Part shown: piece by piece, positions 41,371 through 52,392 of the stretch
Position numbering within the stretch: position 1 is the first letter of the stretch
Layout of the letters: each line of letters opens with the position of its first letter
Source: Enterobacter oligotrophicus
Lineage (GTDB): Bacteria > Pseudomonadota > Gammaproteobacteria > Enterobacterales > Enterobacteriaceae
DNA length: 64,000 nucleotides
NCBI RefSeq assembly: GCF_009176645.1
Contig: NZ_AP019007.1
Coordinates: 434,001-498,000, forward strand
Reading direction: 5' to 3'
The notes under the pieces: generated by a model
What the model was told of the DNA's origin: nothing
Database searches by the model: none
What the model saw: only the letters and a program-made list of their open reading frames with translations
Translations under genes and position numbers: made by a program

Positions 41371-42246
41371 TTAACCGTTATTATTACGGCTGCCGGAGCG
41401 GCGATTGCTGCTCACCTGGCTGTGACGTTTCACGGCACGACGGATCTGGTTCGCCTTCATACGACGACGATCTTTCTCCACCGCCACTTTTGAGGTGGTT
41501 TCTGGCGTCAGGCCAACCAGCTCACGCAGATAGTTAGTCTGAGTGAGATCCAGTTCGGTATAACCGCCGCGCGGCAGACCTTTCGGCAGGAGGATGTCGC
41601 CGTAACGAACACGGATCAGTCGGCTAACCTGCACGCCTACCGCTTCCCACAGACGACGCACCTCGCGGTTACGGCCTTCGGTCAGGGTCACGTTGTACCA
41701 CTGGTTAATCCCTTCACCACCGGTAAATTTGATGGTTTTGAACGCCGCTGGGCCGTCTTCCAGCTGAACGCCACGCGACAGATCGCGCAGTTTATTTTCA
41801 TCAACCTGGCCAAAGACACGCACGGCGTATTCACGTTCCACTTCACGGCTTGGGTGCATCAGACGGTTTGCCAGTTCACCATCGGTGGTAAACAGCAGCA
41901 GACCGCAGGTGTTCACGTCCAGACGACCCACGGCAATCCAGCGAGCACCACGCAATTTAGGCAGACGGTCAAACACCGTCGGGCGACCTTCCGGGTCATT
42001 GCGGGTACACAGCTCGCCTTCCGGCTTATAGTAAGCCAGCACGCGGCAGATCTGTTCAGCGGACTCTTTCACGGAGATAAGATGACCGTCGATACGGATC
42101 TTCAGCCCCGGTACGATTTCTACGCGGTCACCCAGCGTGGCGATTTTACCGTCCACACTCACGCGTCCCGCTTCAATAATGGCTTCGATTTCACGGCGTG
42201 AACCGTGGCCGGCGCGCGCCAGCACTTTTTGTAACTTCTCGCTCAT
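41371..42246 (-). CDS. rluB: 23S rRNA pseudouridine synthase RluB
   Basis: A 291-residue RsuA/RluB-family enzyme: an N-terminal S4 RNA-binding domain (residues 1-60), then the synthase domain with catalytic D110 in [14 protein letters not shown], and a basic disordered tail. It makes pseudouridine at position 2605 of 23S rRNA in E. coli. Confidence 0.95.
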   Translation of the reverse strand: MSEKLQKVLARAGHGSRREIEAIIEAGRVSVDGKIATLGDRVEIVPGLKIRIDGHLISVKESAEQICRVLAYYKPEGELCTRNDPEGRPTVFDRLPKLRGARWIAVGRLDVNTCGLLLFTTDGELANRLMHPSREVEREYAVRVFGQVDENKLRDLSRGVQLEDGPAAFKTIKFTGGEGINQWYNVTLTEGRNREVRRLWEAVGVQVSRLIRVRYGDILLPKGLPRGGYTELDLTQTNYLRELVGLTPETTSKVAVEKDRRRMKANQIRRAVKRHSQVSSNRRSGSRNNNG

Positions 42247-42342
42247 TGAGCTTCCTCAGGTGTCGCCTTCACAGGCGTCGAATCAGGTCAAAACGGAACT
42301 GCGCCCCATTTTGATGGCCGCGTAGTATAGCTGCTTACACCT

Positions 42343-42963
42343 TTACAAGAAAGGCTTAACATCGCCCACGCCTTCACGAATTACTTCTGGCGCATCATCG
42401 GTCAGGTCCACTACCGTCGTCGGCTGCTGGCCGAGATAGCCACCATGAATAATCAGTTCCACCACCTTCTCCAGACGATCTTTGATCTCTTCCGGATCAG
42501 ACTCGGTAAATTCACTGCCTGGCAGCATCAGCGAGGTGGAGAGCATCGGCTCACCCAGCGTCTCCAGCAGCGCCTGCGCAATCGGGTTAGACGGTACGCG
42601 CATCCCGATGGTTTTGCGCTTTTCCTGCAGCAGACGACGCGGCACCTCTTTCGTCCCTTTCAGGATGAACGTGTAGTTGCCGGGCGTGTTATTTTTGATC
42701 AGCCGAAACGCCACGTTGTCGACATAAGCATAGGTCGACAGTTCGGAGAGATCGCGGCACATCAGGGTAAAATTATGGCCATCCGGTAGCTGGCGAATAC
42801 GGCAAATGCGCTCCATTGCCCCTTTGTCTTCAATTTTACAGCCCAGCGCGTAGCCAGAATCGGTCGGGTAGACGATCACGCCCCCTTTGCGAACAATCTC
42901 CACGGCCTGGTTAATCAGGCGTGGCTGTGGGTTATCCGGATGGATATAGAAAAACTGACTCAT
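42343..42963 (-). CDS. yciO: YciO, Sua5/YciO/YrdC-family protein
   Basis: A 206-residue protein with the YrdC-like fold (GGVIVYPTDSGYALGC and RVPSNPIAQALLETLGEP). Its paralogue TsaC makes threonylcarbamoyl-AMP for tRNA modification; YciO itself has an unclear physiological role. The start overlaps the rnm stop by 4 bp, so it follows rnm in one operon. Confidence 0.94.
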   Translation of the reverse strand: MSQFFYIHPDNPQPRLINQAVEIVRKGGVIVYPTDSGYALGCKIEDKGAMERICRIRQLPDGHNFTLMCRDLSELSTYAYVDNVAFRLIKNNTPGNYTFILKGTKEVPRRLLQEKRKTIGMRVPSNPIAQALLETLGEPMLSTSLMLPGSEFTESDPEEIKDRLEKVVELIIHGGYLGQQPTTVVDLTDDAPEVIREGVGDVKPFL

Positions 42964-43841
42964 ACTTCCCTCTCTTCAATTTGCTGTGGCTGTTCCCAGA
43001 GCTGCCAGACAGGCTCCACGCCTGCGGGTAACCAGAGCTTGCGCCCCAGTTCGATCCACGCGCAGGGCTGGTGGAAATCAGAACCCTGTGACCCAAGCAG
43101 GCCGAACTGGCGGGCATAGGTCGCGAGCTGTGAACGCTCATTGGGAGCCTGCTGACACTGGGCGACTTCCATCGCCTCACCGCCGCATTCGGCAAAGTGC
43201 GCCAGCAGTCTTTTCAGCCATTTAGCAGAAAGATTATACCGCCCCGGATGGGCCAGCACTGCCTTACCGCCAGAATGATGAATCACATCAATAGCTTGTT
43301 TTATTGTACACCACTGTGGCGGAACGTATCCGGTTTTCCCGCGCGCCAGATACCGTTTAAAAACATCCGCCATTGTGGTTGCCTTCCCCGCGTCGACGAG
43401 GAAACGGGCGAAATGGCCCCGCGTGACCGCCCCGCCGTTCGCCAGTTTGCGTGCGCCTTCCAGCGCACCGGGAATATGCGCTTTCTCAAGACGCTCACCG
43501 ATCATCTCCGCACGCTGGTTGCGGCGTATTTTTTGTTCCTCTAAAAAGGCACGCAGTGCCGGATGTTCTGTATCGATGTTCAGGCCCACAACATGTATTT
43601 CATGATTTTCCCAGAGGGTCGAGATTTCAACGCCGGAAACCAGGTTGAGTGCGAGCCCACTGCGGGCAATCTCCGCGCGGGCGGCGGGGATCGCATCTGT
43701 CGTATCGTGATCGGTTATTGCCAGCGTGCCGACACGCATTTCTACGGCGCGGTGGACCAGGGCTTCGGGCGTCAACAGGCCGTCAGAGGCCTGAGTATGG
43801 CTGTGTAAATCATAAATTATGGCGTAGGTAGTATCGCTCAA
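42960..43841 (-). CDS. rnm: PHP-domain 5'-3' exoribonuclease (RNase AM)
   Basis: A 293-residue PHP-domain phosphoesterase with the metal motifs YDLHSHTQASDG, ITDHDT, HPGRY and GSDFH. E. coli YciV (RNase AM) trims 5' ends of rRNA precursors and hydrolyses short nucleotide 3',5'-bisphosphates. It is divergent from trp and cotranscribed with yciO. Confidence 0.94.
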   Translation of the reverse strand: MSDTTYAIIYDLHSHTQASDGLLTPEALVHRAVEMRVGTLAITDHDTTDAIPAARAEIARSGLALNLVSGVEISTLWENHEIHVVGLNIDTEHPALRAFLEEQKIRRNQRAEMIGERLEKAHIPGALEGARKLANGGAVTRGHFARFLVDAGKATTMADVFKRYLARGKTGYVPPQWCTIKQAIDVIHHSGGKAVLAHPGRYNLSAKWLKRLLAHFAECGGEAMEVAQCQQAPNERSQLATYARQFGLLGSQGSDFHQPCAWIELGRKLWLPAGVEPVWQLWEQPQQIEEREV

Positions 43842-43917
43842 AGCACTTCCCGTTACAGGTTGGAGACATCCGAAACGCCTATGATAACGACTTGCCGCGA
43901 AATTCTGAAATCAAGGG

Positions 43918-43951
43918 TTGACAACTCGCCATCGAACTAGTTAACTAGTAC
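43918..43951 (+). promoter_or_regulatory. trp promoter and TrpR operator
   Basis: TTGACA (43918-43923) and TTAACT (43941-43946) are 17 bp apart. The -10 lies inside the perfect palindrome ACTAGTTAACTAGT (43936-43949), the TrpR operator, as in E. coli. Confidence 0.95.
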
Positions 43952-43980
43952 GCAAGTTCACACGAGAAAGGTATCTGAAA

Positions 43981-44025
43981 ATGACCGCACATTTCACTCT
44001 GCATGGCTGGTGGCGTACTTCCTGA
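43981..44025 (+). CDS. trpL: trp operon leader peptide
   Basis: A 14-residue leader, MTAHFTLHGWWRTS, with tandem Trp codons at positions 10-11 (44008-44013). Ribosome stalling on these codons when charged tRNA-Trp is scarce prevents the downstream attenuator from forming. The end GWWRTS is the same as in E. coli; the front half differs. A ribosome-binding site GAGAAAGG lies upstream. Confidence 0.95.
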   Translation: MTAHFTLHGWWRTS

Positions 44026-44068
44026 TTATCGGGCAGTGTCACACGTCTGCAAAATGCAAACAGATACC

Positions 44069-44095
44069 AGCCCGCTACCAGGCGGGCTTTTTTTT
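44069..44095 (+). terminator. trp attenuator
   Basis: AGCCCGC and GCGGGCT form the 3:4 stem, followed by eight T. It lies 43 bp after the leader-peptide stop and just before trpE. Confidence 0.95.
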
Positions 44096-44118
44096 GAACA
44101 AAAAATGAGAACAATATA

Positions 44119-45681
44119 ATGCAAACAGCCAAACCACACCTCGAATTGCTGACCTGCGAGGCGGCCTATCGCCACAATCCGACCGCGCTGTTTCATCAGG
44201 TCTGCGGTGCCCGTCCGGCAACGCTGCTGCTAGAATCCGCCGATATTGACAGCAAAGACGATCTCAAGAGCCTGCTGCTGGTCGACAGTGCGCTGCGCAT
44301 TACCGCATTAGGTGACACCGTCACTATAAAGGCATTGTCAGAGAACGGCGCATCGCTGCTGCCTCTGCTGGACGCTACTCTGCCGTCAGGTATCGAAAAT
44401 GAAAAACACCCGGAAATGCGGATTCTGCATTTCCCGCCGGTCAGCCAGCTGCTGGATGAAGACGCCCGCCTGTGCTCCCTGTCCGTTTTCGACGCCTTCC
44501 GCCTGCTGCAAAATCTGGTGTCCGTGCCGGAAGATGAACGTGAAGCGATGTTCTTCGGCGGGCTGTTTGCTTACGACCTGGTCGCCGGTTTCGAAGATTT
44601 ACCGGAGACTGAACAGGGCAACCGCTGCCCGGACTACTGTTTCTATCTGGCCGAAACCCTGCTGGTAATCGACCATCAGAAAAAATACACCCGCATCCAG
44701 GCCAGCCTGTTCACACCGTCTGCGTCGGAGAAACATCGTCTCGAACACCGTATTGCACAACTGCAGCAGCAGATGACGGAAGCCCCACCCGCACTGCCAG
44801 TGCAACGTGTCGAACAGATGAAGTGCGACGTAAACCAGACTGACGATCAGTACGGTGCCGTAGTTCGCCAGATGCAAAAAGCAATTCGCGCCGGGGAAAT
44901 TTTCCAGGTTGTGCCGTCCCGCCGTTTCTCACTGCCCTGCCCGTCGCCACTGGCGGCCTACGACGTGCTGAAAAAGAGTAACCCAAGCCCGTACATGTTC
45001 TTTATGCAGGACAACGATTTCACCCTGTTTGGCGCGTCACCGGAAAGTTCCCTGAAATACGACGCCACCAGCCGCCAGATTGAGATCTACCCGATTGCCG
45101 GTACCCGCCCACGCGGTCGTCGCGCCGATGGATCACTGGATCGCGATCTCGACAGCCGTATCGAACTGGAAATGCGTACCGACCATAAAGAGCTGTCCGA
45201 GCACCTGATGCTGGTAGACCTGGCACGTAACGATCTGGCGCGCATCTGCACACCGGGCAGCCGCTACGTGGCGGATCTGACCAAAGTTGACCGCTACTCC
45301 TTCGTGATGCATCTGGTGTCCCGCGTGGTGGGAGAACTGCGCAGCGACCTCGATGTGCTGCACGCCTACCGCGCCTGCATGAATATGGGCACCCTGAGTG
45401 GCGCGCCAAAAGTGCGCGCGATGCAGTTGATTGCCGAAGCCGAAGGTCGCCGTCGCGGCAGCTACGGCGGCGCGGTGGGTTACTTCACCGCACACGGTGA
45501 TCTGGATACCTGCATCGTAATCCGCTCCGCCTACGTGGAAGACGGCATTGCCACCGTCCAGGCGGGTGCCGGGATTGTTCTTGATTCTGTTCCGCAGTCT
45601 GAAGCTGACGAAACCCGCAGTAAAGCACGTGCGGTATTGCGTGCCATCGCGACCGCTCACCATGCACAGGAGATTTTCTGA
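44119..45681 (+). CDS. trpE: Anthranilate synthase component I
   Basis: A 520-residue chorismate-using subunit. The tryptophan-feedback motif LLES is at residues 37-40 and the chorismate domain has [21 protein letters not shown] and [10 protein letters not shown]. It makes anthranilate with the glutaminase part of TrpD. The stop shares a base with the trpD start (TGATG), so the two subunits are made in equal amounts. Confidence 0.97.
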   Translation: MQTAKPHLELLTCEAAYRHNPTALFHQVCGARPATLLLESADIDSKDDLKSLLLVDSALRITALGDTVTIKALSENGASLLPLLDATLPSGIENEKHPEMRILHFPPVSQLLDEDARLCSLSVFDAFRLLQNLVSVPEDEREAMFFGGLFAYDLVAGFEDLPETEQGNRCPDYCFYLAETLLVIDHQKKYTRIQASLFTPSASEKHRLEHRIAQLQQQMTEAPPALPVQRVEQMKCDVNQTDDQYGAVVRQMQKAIRAGEIFQVVPSRRFSLPCPSPLAAYDVLKKSNPSPYMFFMQDNDFTLFGASPESSLKYDATSRQIEIYPIAGTRPRGRRADGSLDRDLDSRIELEMRTDHKELSEHLMLVDLARNDLARICTPGSRYVADLTKVDRYSFVMHLVSRVVGELRSDLDVLHAYRACMNMGTLSGAPKVRAMQLIAEAEGRRRGSYGGAVGYFTAHGDLDTCIVIRSAYVEDGIATVQAGAGIVLDSVPQSEADETRSKARAVLRAIATAHHAQEIF

Positions 45682-47276
45682 TGGCTGACATTCTGCTGCT
45701 CGATAATATCGACTCCTTTACTTACAACCTGGCAGATCAGCTGCGTGCGAATGGTCATAACGTCGTTATCTATCGCAACCACGTACCGGCGCAAACGCTG
45801 ATCGACCGTCTGGCTACGATGCAAAACCCGGTGCTGATGCTCTCCCCTGGGCCCGGCGCACCGAGTGAAGCAGGCTGTATGCCGGAGCTGTTGACCCGTA
45901 TGCGTGGCAAGCTGCCAATTATTGGCATCTGCCTCGGCCACCAGGCCATTGTGGAAGCCTATGGCGGCTACGTTGGTCAGGCCGGTGAGATCCTGCACGG
46001 CAAAGCCTCCAGTATTGAACATGACGGCCAGGCGATGTTCGCCGGGCTGCCAAACCCGCTGCCCGTGGCGCGTTATCACTCGCTTGTTGGCAGCAACATT
46101 CCGGCCGGACTGACCATCAATGCCTCGTTTGAAGGGATGGTGATGGCGGTGCGTCACGATACCGATCGCGTCTGCGGTATGCAGTTCCACCCGGAATCGA
46201 TCCTGACCTCTAACGGCGCGCGCCTGCTGGAGCAGACGCTGGACTGGGCGTTACAGAAACTGGAACAGACCAATACCCTGCAGCCGATACTGGAAAAACT
46301 GTATCAGGCACAGACCCTGAGCCAGCAGGAGAGCCACCAGCTCTTCTCCGCCGTGGTGCGCGGCGAGCTGAAACCTGAACAGCTGGCGGCCGCGCTGGTG
46401 AGCATGAAAGTGCGTGGCGAAAGCCCGCAGGAGATTGCCGGTGCCGCGACGGCCCTGCTGGAAAATGCCGCTCCGTTCCCGCGTCCGGACTATCCGTTTG
46501 CGGATATTGTCGGCACAGGTGGTGACGGCAGCAACAGCATCAATATCTCCACCGCCAGTGCGTTCGTTGCAGCGGCCTGTGGACTGAAGGTAGCGAAACA
46601 CGGTAACCGCAGCGTCTCCAGCCGTTCCGGATCTTCTGACCTGCTGGCCGCGTTCGGCATCAACCTGGACATGCAGGCCGAACGTTCGCGTGAAGCGCTG
46701 GATGACCTGGGCGTTTGCTTCCTGTTCGCGCCGAAATATCACACCGGTTTTCGTCACGCGATGCCGGTTCGCCAGCAGCTTAAAACCCGCACACTGTTTA
46801 ACGTGCTGGGCCCGTTGATTAACCCGGCGCACCCGCCGCTGGCGCTGATTGGCGTATACAGCCCTGAGCTGGTGCTGCCGATTGCAGAAACGCTGCGCGT
46901 GCTGGGTTACCAGCGTGCCGCCGTCGTTCACAGCGGAGGCATGGATGAGGTGTCGCTTCATGCGCCAACGCTTGTTGCCGAACTGCGCGACGGTGAAATC
47001 CTGAGCTATCAGCTGGAAGCGTCCGACTTCGGCTTAGCCCCGTATCATCAGGAAGCGCTGGCGGGTGGGACGCCTGAAGAAAACCGTGACATTCTGACGC
47101 GCTTATTACAAGGTAAAGGTGAGGTCGCCCATGAGGCTGCCGTGGCTGCCAACGTCGCCATGCTGATGCGTTTGCATGGTGAGGAAGATCTGAAGGCCAA
47201 CGCCCAAAAAGTTCTGGACGTACTGCGCTCCGGTGCAGCTTACGATCGCGTTACCGCACTTGCGGCAAGAGGGTAA
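45681..47276 (+). CDS. trpD: Fused anthranilate synthase glutaminase and phosphoribosyltransferase (TrpGD)
   Basis: A 531-residue fusion. Residues 1-195 are the class I glutaminase with C84 in GICLGHQ and the His-Glu pair in FHPES. Residues 200-531 are anthranilate phosphoribosyltransferase with the ribose-phosphate loop [13 protein letters not shown] and [15 protein letters not shown]. The fusion is typical of enteric bacteria. It is coupled to trpE and stands 3 bp before trpC. Confidence 0.97.
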   Translation: MADILLLDNIDSFTYNLADQLRANGHNVVIYRNHVPAQTLIDRLATMQNPVLMLSPGPGAPSEAGCMPELLTRMRGKLPIIGICLGHQAIVEAYGGYVGQAGEILHGKASSIEHDGQAMFAGLPNPLPVARYHSLVGSNIPAGLTINASFEGMVMAVRHDTDRVCGMQFHPESILTSNGARLLEQTLDWALQKLEQTNTLQPILEKLYQAQTLSQQESHQLFSAVVRGELKPEQLAAALVSMKVRGESPQEIAGAATALLENAAPFPRPDYPFADIVGTGGDGSNSINISTASAFVAAACGLKVAKHGNRSVSSRSGSSDLLAAFGINLDMQAERSREALDDLGVCFLFAPKYHTGFRHAMPVRQQLKTRTLFNVLGPLINPAHPPLALIGVYSPELVLPIAETLRVLGYQRAAVVHSGGMDEVSLHAPTLVAELRDGEILSYQLEASDFGLAPYHQEALAGGTPEENRDILTRLLQGKGEVAHEAAVAANVAMLMRLHGEEDLKANAQKVLDVLRSGAAYDRVTALAARG

Positions 47277-47279
47277 AGA

Positions 47280-48638
47280 ATGCAGACCGTTTTAGCGAAA
47301 ATCGTTGCCGATAAGGCCATCTGGGTAGAAGCCCGCAAGCAACAACAGCCGCTTGCCAGTTTTCAGAACGATGTGGTGCCAGCTACACGCCGTTTTTATG
47401 ATGCCCTGCAGGGTGCGCGTACCGCGTTCATCCTGGAGTGTAAAAAAGCCTCTCCGTCGAAAGGCGTGATCCGTGACGATTTCGACCCGGCGCGCATTGC
47501 CGGTATTTATAAGCATCATGCGTCAGCCATCTCCGTGCTGACGGATGAAAAATATTTCCAGGGCAGCTTTGATTTTCTGCCGATTGTCAGCGGTATCGCG
47601 CCGCAGCCCATTTTGTGCAAAGACTTTATCATCGACCCGTATCAGATCTGGCTGGCGCGTTTTTACCAGGCCGACGCCTGCCTGCTGATGCTCTCGGTGC
47701 TTGACGACGAACAGTATCGCCAGCTTTCGGCGGTGGCACACAGCCTGAACATGGGCGTGCTGACCGAAGTGAGCAATGAAGAAGAGCTGGAGCGAGCGAT
47801 TGCGCTGAAAGCCAAAGTGGTCGGCATCAATAACCGCGATCTGCGAGACCTGTCGATTGATCTGAACCGCACACGCCAGCTGGCTCCGCTCCTCGGGCCT
47901 GGCGTGACGGTGATCAGCGAATCTGGCATCAACAGCTACGCCCAGGTGCGTGAGCTGAGCCATTTTGCCAACGGTTTCCTGATTGGCTCGGCGATGATGG
48001 CACACGACGATCTCAACGCCGCAGTACGCCGTGTCTTACTCGGTGAGAACAAGGTATGTGGATTAACCCGTGAAGAGGATGCACAAGCCGCGTATGAGGC
48101 AGGTGCGATTTACGGCGGGCTGATCTTTGTGGGCACCTCTCCTCGTGCCGTGACGGAAGAACAGGCACGTAAGGTAATAGCAGCCGCGCCGCTCAGCTAT
48201 GTGGGCGTCTTCCGTAATGCCGATATCACCGATGTTGTCGCAAAAGCCGAAGCGTTATCTCTGGCTGCAGTGCAACTGCACGGTGATGAAGACCAGGCGT
48301 ATATCAATGCCCTGCGCGAGGCTCTCGCACCTCAGGTGCAGATCTGGAAAGCGCAAAGCGTTGGCGAGACATTGCCCGCGCGTAACTTGAATCATGTTGA
48401 TAAATACGTGCTCGACAACGGCCAGGGCGGTACGGGCCAGCGATTTGACTGGTCACTGCTGAACGGCGAAGCGCTGGACAATGTCCTGCTCGCGGGCGGG
48501 TTAAGCCCGGATAACTGTGTGGACGCGGCGAAAACCGGCTGCGCAGGCCTCGATTTCAATTCAGGCGTAGAGTCCCAACCGGGAGTGAAAGATGCCAGCA
48601 AACTGGCCTCAGTATTTAAAACTCTGCGTGCATATTAA
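47280..48638 (+). CDS. trpC: Fused indole-3-glycerol-phosphate synthase and phosphoribosylanthranilate isomerase (TrpCF)
   Basis: A 452-residue bifunctional enzyme. The N-terminal TIM barrel is IGP synthase ([25 protein letters not shown] and ISESGI); the C-terminal barrel from about residue 255 is PRA isomerase ([14 protein letters not shown] and DNGQGGTG). It catalyses two successive steps. The next gene, trpB, begins 10 bp downstream. Confidence 0.97.
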   Translation: MQTVLAKIVADKAIWVEARKQQQPLASFQNDVVPATRRFYDALQGARTAFILECKKASPSKGVIRDDFDPARIAGIYKHHASAISVLTDEKYFQGSFDFLPIVSGIAPQPILCKDFIIDPYQIWLARFYQADACLLMLSVLDDEQYRQLSAVAHSLNMGVLTEVSNEEELERAIALKAKVVGINNRDLRDLSIDLNRTRQLAPLLGPGVTVISESGINSYAQVRELSHFANGFLIGSAMMAHDDLNAAVRRVLLGENKVCGLTREEDAQAAYEAGAIYGGLIFVGTSPRAVTEEQARKVIAAAPLSYVGVFRNADITDVVAKAEALSLAAVQLHGDEDQAYINALREALAPQVQIWKAQSVGETLPARNLNHVDKYVLDNGQGGTGQRFDWSLLNGEALDNVLLAGGLSPDNCVDAAKTGCAGLDFNSGVESQPGVKDASKLASVFKTLRAY

Positions 48639-48648
48639 GGAAGAAAAG

Positions 48649-49842
48649 ATGACGACATTACTAAACCCGTATTTTGGTGAGTTCGGTGGGATGTACGTCC
48701 CGCAAATCCTGATGCCCGCGCTGCGCCAGCTGGAAGACGCGTTCGTGAGCGCGCAGAAAGACCCGGCGTTTCAGGCCGAATTTACCGACCTGCTGAAAAA
48801 CTACGCGGGCCGCCCTACCGCGCTGACAAAATGCCGTAATCTGACGGAAGGCACAAAAACCACGCTGTACCTTAAGCGTGAAGATTTGCTCCACGGCGGC
48901 GCGCATAAAACCAACCAGGTGCTGGGCCAGGCGCTGCTTGCCAAACGCATGGGCAAAACTGAAATCATCGCTGAGACCGGTGCCGGTCAGCACGGTGTGG
49001 CCTCCGCTCTCGCCAGCGCCCTGCTCGGCCTGAAGTGTCGCATCTATATGGGGGCAAAAGACGTTGAGCGTCAGTCCCCAAACGTGTTCCGTATGCGCCT
49101 GATGGGTGCGGAAGTGATCCCGGTCCACAGCGGCTCCGCGACGCTGAAAGATGCCTGTAACGAAGCGCTGCGCGACTGGTCTGGCAGCTACGACACCGCG
49201 CACTACATGCTTGGTACTGCGGCGGGCCCGCACCCGTTCCCGACTATCGTGCGTGAATTTCAGCGCATGATCGGTGAAGAGACCAAAGCGCAGATCCTTG
49301 AAAAAGAGGGTCGCCTGCCGGATGCGGTGATCGCCTGCGTCGGCGGTGGTTCTAACGCCATCGGGATGTTTGCAGATTTTATCGATGACACCAGCGTGGG
49401 GCTTATCGGCGTGGAACCCGCCGGTCACGGCATTGAATCGGGTGAACACGGCGCGCCGCTGAAGCACGGCCGCGTGGGGATCTACTTCGGTATGAAGTCA
49501 CCAATGATGCAGACTGACGAAGGCCAGATTGAAGAGTCTTACTCTATCTCTGCCGGTCTGGATTTCCCGTCTGTCGGGCCACAGCATGCTTACCTGAACA
49601 GCACTGGTCGTGCGGATTACGTTTCCATTACGGATGACGAAGCGCTGGAAGCCTTTAAAACGCTGTGCCGCAACGAAGGGATTATCCCGGCACTGGAATC
49701 CTCGCATGCCCTGGCGCACGCGCTGAAAATGATGAAAGAGAACCCGGAAAAAGAACAATTGCTGGTGGTTAACCTTTCCGGTCGCGGTGATAAAGATATC
49801 TTCACCGTTCACGATATTCTGAAAGCACGAGGGGAAATCTGA
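48649..49842 (+). CDS. trpB: Tryptophan synthase beta chain
   Basis: A 397-residue PLP enzyme. The Schiff-base lysine is K87 in GGAHKTNQ and the phosphate-binding loop is GGGSNAIG. It condenses indole with serine. GGAAG precedes ATGACGACA. The frame is open further back across the end of trpC, but length and N-terminus fix the start. The stop shares a base with the trpA ATG (TGATG). Confidence 0.97.
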   Translation: MTTLLNPYFGEFGGMYVPQILMPALRQLEDAFVSAQKDPAFQAEFTDLLKNYAGRPTALTKCRNLTEGTKTTLYLKREDLLHGGAHKTNQVLGQALLAKRMGKTEIIAETGAGQHGVASALASALLGLKCRIYMGAKDVERQSPNVFRMRLMGAEVIPVHSGSATLKDACNEALRDWSGSYDTAHYMLGTAAGPHPFPTIVREFQRMIGEETKAQILEKEGRLPDAVIACVGGGSNAIGMFADFIDDTSVGLIGVEPAGHGIESGEHGAPLKHGRVGIYFGMKSPMMQTDEGQIEESYSISAGLDFPSVGPQHAYLNSTGRADYVSITDDEALEAFKTLCRNEGIIPALESSHALAHALKMMKENPEKEQLLVVNLSGRGDKDIFTVHDILKARGEI

Positions 49843-50651
49843 TGGAACGCTACGATAACGCATTTGCACAACTGAAGGCTCGCCAGGAAGGCGCGTTCGT
49901 TCCCTTCGTTACTCTGGGCGACCCTGGCCCGGAACAGTCGCTGAAAATTATCGACACCCTGATTGAAGCCGGTGCCGATGCACTCGAATTGGGTATCCCG
50001 TTTTCAGACCCGCTGGCAGATGGCCCGACCATTCAGAACGCCACCCTGCGTGCCTTTGCGGCTGGCGTCACGCCAACGCAGTGTTTTGAGATGCTGGCAA
50101 CGATCCGCCAGAAGCACCCGACCATTCCGATTGGCCTGCTGATGTATGCCAACCTGGTGTTTAACCGTGGCATTGATGAATTTTACGCCGAGTGCGCGCG
50201 CGTGGGCGTCGATTCTGTTCTGGTTGCCGATGTGCCCGTTGAAGAGTCGGCCCCTTTCCGCCAGGCGGCAATGCGTCACAACGTAGCCCCCATTTTCATC
50301 TGCCCGCCAAATGCGGATGATGAACTGCTGCGCCAGATTGCCTCATACGGACGCGGGTATACTTACCTGCTCTCCCGTGCGGGCGTGACGGGTGCGGAGA
50401 ACAAAGCGGCGTTGCCTCTGCATCATCTGGTAGAAAAGCTGGCGGAGTACCACGCGGCACCACCGCTGCAGGGGTTTGGTATTTCGTCACCGGATCAGGT
50501 GACTGCGGCCATTGACGCGAAGGCAGCCGGTGCCATTTCCGGCTCCGCGATTGTGAAGATCATTGAGAAAAACGTGGATAAACCAGAGCAAATGCTGGCT
50601 GAACTCAAAACCTTCATTACCGACATGAAAGCGGCCACACGTCAGGCCTGA
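49842..50651 (+). CDS. trpA: Tryptophan synthase alpha chain
   Basis: A 269-residue TIM barrel with catalytic E49 ([14 protein letters not shown]) and D60. It cleaves indole-3-glycerol phosphate and passes indole to TrpB through the inter-subunit tunnel. Last gene of the operon; a strong terminator follows. Confidence 0.97.
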   Translation: MERYDNAFAQLKARQEGAFVPFVTLGDPGPEQSLKIIDTLIEAGADALELGIPFSDPLADGPTIQNATLRAFAAGVTPTQCFEMLATIRQKHPTIPIGLLMYANLVFNRGIDEFYAECARVGVDSVLVADVPVEESAPFRQAAMRHNVAPIFICPPNADDELLRQIASYGRGYTYLLSRAGVTGAENKAALPLHHLVEKLAEYHAAPPLQGFGISSPDQVTAAIDAKAAGAISGSAIVKIIEKNVDKPEQMLAELKTFITDMKAATRQA

Positions 50652-50658
50652 TGTTAAA

Positions 50659-50690
50659 AACCGTCTGGCGCGACTGCCAGACGGTTCCTT
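50659..50690 (+). terminator. trp operon terminator
   Basis: AACCGTCTGGC and GCCAGACGGTT form an 11-bp stem, 8 bp past the trpA stop, followed by a CCTTATCC tract. The weak U-run resembles trp t of E. coli, which works with Rho at a downstream site. Confidence 0.8.
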
Positions 50691-50821
50691 ATCCTCCCCT
50701 TAAGGGTTACGTCAAAATTGATCCCATCGATATTCTCGGCGTGAATGACTTTTCAAACCCTGCTGTAAGCGTATGATTCGGTTTCTTTCTGTTTATACCT
50801 TCTGAGTTCAGAGGCTTACAC

Positions 50822-52033
50822 ATGTCATGGCATACCTTCAAACAGGCTTACCTGGTTAAGTTCTGGTCGCCCGTTCCGGCCGTTATCGCGGCAGGCATTC
50901 TTTCTACTTATTATTTCGGCATTACCGGCACATTCTGGGCCGTCACTGGCGAGTTTACCCGCTGGGGTGGTCAGCTATTGCAGCTGGCAGGCGTGCATGC
51001 CGAAGAATGGGGTTATTTCAGGCTCATTCATCTCGACGGCACACCGCTGACACGCATCGACGGAATGATGATTATCGGCATGTTCGGTGGCTGTTTTGCC
51101 GCCGCACTGTGGGCAAATAACGTTAAACTGAGAATGCCAAAAAGCCGGATTCGCATTTTGCAGGCGGTTACCGGCGGGATCATTGCCGGGTTTGGTGCGC
51201 GTCTGGCAATGGGGTGCAACCTCGCCGCTTTCTTTACGGGAATTCCTCAGTTTTCACTGCACGCGTGGTTCTTTGCCGTGGCAACCGCCATTGGCTCTTA
51301 CTTTGGCGCTAAATTCACCCTGCTGCCGCTGTTCCGTATTCCTGTCAAAATGGTCAAGGTGACGGCTGCGTCGCCCTTAACACAACAGCCTTCTCAGGCG
51401 CGCCGCCGTTTCCGCCTCGGTATGTTGGTGTTTTTTGCCATGATCGCATGGGCTATTTGCACAGCGCTAAACCAGCCGAAACTGGGCCTGGCAATGCTGT
51501 TCGGCGTTGGCTTTGGCCTGCTGATTGAACGTGCACAGATCTGCTTCACCTCCGCGTTTCGCGATATGTGGATCACCGGACGTGCCATGATGGCGAAAGC
51601 GATTATTGCCGGGATGGCGGTGAGCGCCATTGGCATCTTCAGCTATGTCCAGCTTGGCGTAGAGCCAAAAATCATGTGGGCTGGCCCAAATGCGGTGATT
51701 GGCGGCTTGCTGTTTGGTTTCGGCATTGTTCTGGCCGGAGGCTGCGAAACAGGCTGGATGTACCGCGCCGTAGAAGGCCAGGTACATTACTGGTGGGTGG
51801 GGCTTGGGAACGTTATCGGCTCCACGATTCTGGCATATTACTGGGATGATTTGTCACCTGTGCTGGCCACAAACTGGGACAAGGTCAACCTGCTGAATAC
51901 CTTTGGCCCGCTCGGTGGCTTGCTGATGACGTATGCCCTGTTGCTGGTTGCATTTTTACTGGTCGTCGCACAGGAAAAACGTTTCTTTCGCCGTACCTCT
52001 GTCAAAACTGAAACGCAGGAGAATGCTGCATGA
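50822..52033 (+). CDS. yedE: YeeE/YedE-family membrane transporter
   Basis: A 403-residue membrane protein with about ten hydrophobic segments and the family cysteine motifs GARLAMGCNLAAFFTGIP and FGIVLAGGCETGWMYR. It is nearly identical in pattern to E. coli YedE. Related YeeE proteins import thiosulfate; YedE's own substrate is unsettled, with selenium or sulfur species suggested. It overlaps yedF by 4 bp. In K-12 this pair lies near the flagellar genes; here it follows trp. Confidence 0.93.
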   Translation: MSWHTFKQAYLVKFWSPVPAVIAAGILSTYYFGITGTFWAVTGEFTRWGGQLLQLAGVHAEEWGYFRLIHLDGTPLTRIDGMMIIGMFGGCFAAALWANNVKLRMPKSRIRILQAVTGGIIAGFGARLAMGCNLAAFFTGIPQFSLHAWFFAVATAIGSYFGAKFTLLPLFRIPVKMVKVTAASPLTQQPSQARRRFRLGMLVFFAMIAWAICTALNQPKLGLAMLFGVGFGLLIERAQICFTSAFRDMWITGRAMMAKAIIAGMAVSAIGIFSYVQLGVEPKIMWAGPNAVIGGLLFGFGIVLAGGCETGWMYRAVEGQVHYWWVGLGNVIGSTILAYYWDDLSPVLATNWDKVNLLNTFGPLGGLLMTYALLLVAFLLVVAQEKRFFRRTSVKTETQENAA

Positions 52034-52263
52034 GTGAGATCGTGCCTGACTATCGCCTTGATATGATCGGCGAGCCGTGTCCCTACCCTGCGGTCGCCAC
52101 GCTTGAAGCGCTGCCGCAGTTAAAAAAAGGAGAAATTCTGGAAGTGGTAAGCGATTGTCCGCAGTCCATCAATAATATTCCTCTGGATGCCAAAAACCAC
52201 GGTTATACGGTGCTGGATATTCAGCAGGACGGGCCTACCATTCGTTATTTGATCCAGAAATAA
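52030..52263 (+). CDS. yedF: TusA-family sulfur carrier YedF
   Basis: A 77-residue SirA/TusA-like protein with the persulfide-carrying cysteine C17 in GEPCPYPAV. It probably accepts or passes sulfur or selenium in the cytoplasm for a process that involves YedE. It begins inside the yedE stop (ATGA), a strong sign of joint function. Confidence 0.94.
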   Translation: MSEIVPDYRLDMIGEPCPYPAVATLEALPQLKKGEILEVVSDCPQSINNIPLDAKNHGYTVLDIQQDGPTIRYLIQK

Positions 52264-52392
52264 GTGCTTATCTGCGCTCCGTTCAGGGGCGCACCTTCCT
52301 CCCGCGATAAATCGTCTAAAAACACGCCGCTCGTCCCATTTTCCTGATCTGAGCAGGCATAGTGTATGGGCAGTTTCCAGGAGGTTACACCA

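Noticed and set aside
48592..48649. N-terminal extension of trpB overlapping the end of trpC
   Set aside because: The family start [14 protein letters not shown] with its own ribosome-binding site lies at 48649, and a 46-bp overlap with trpC is not expected.
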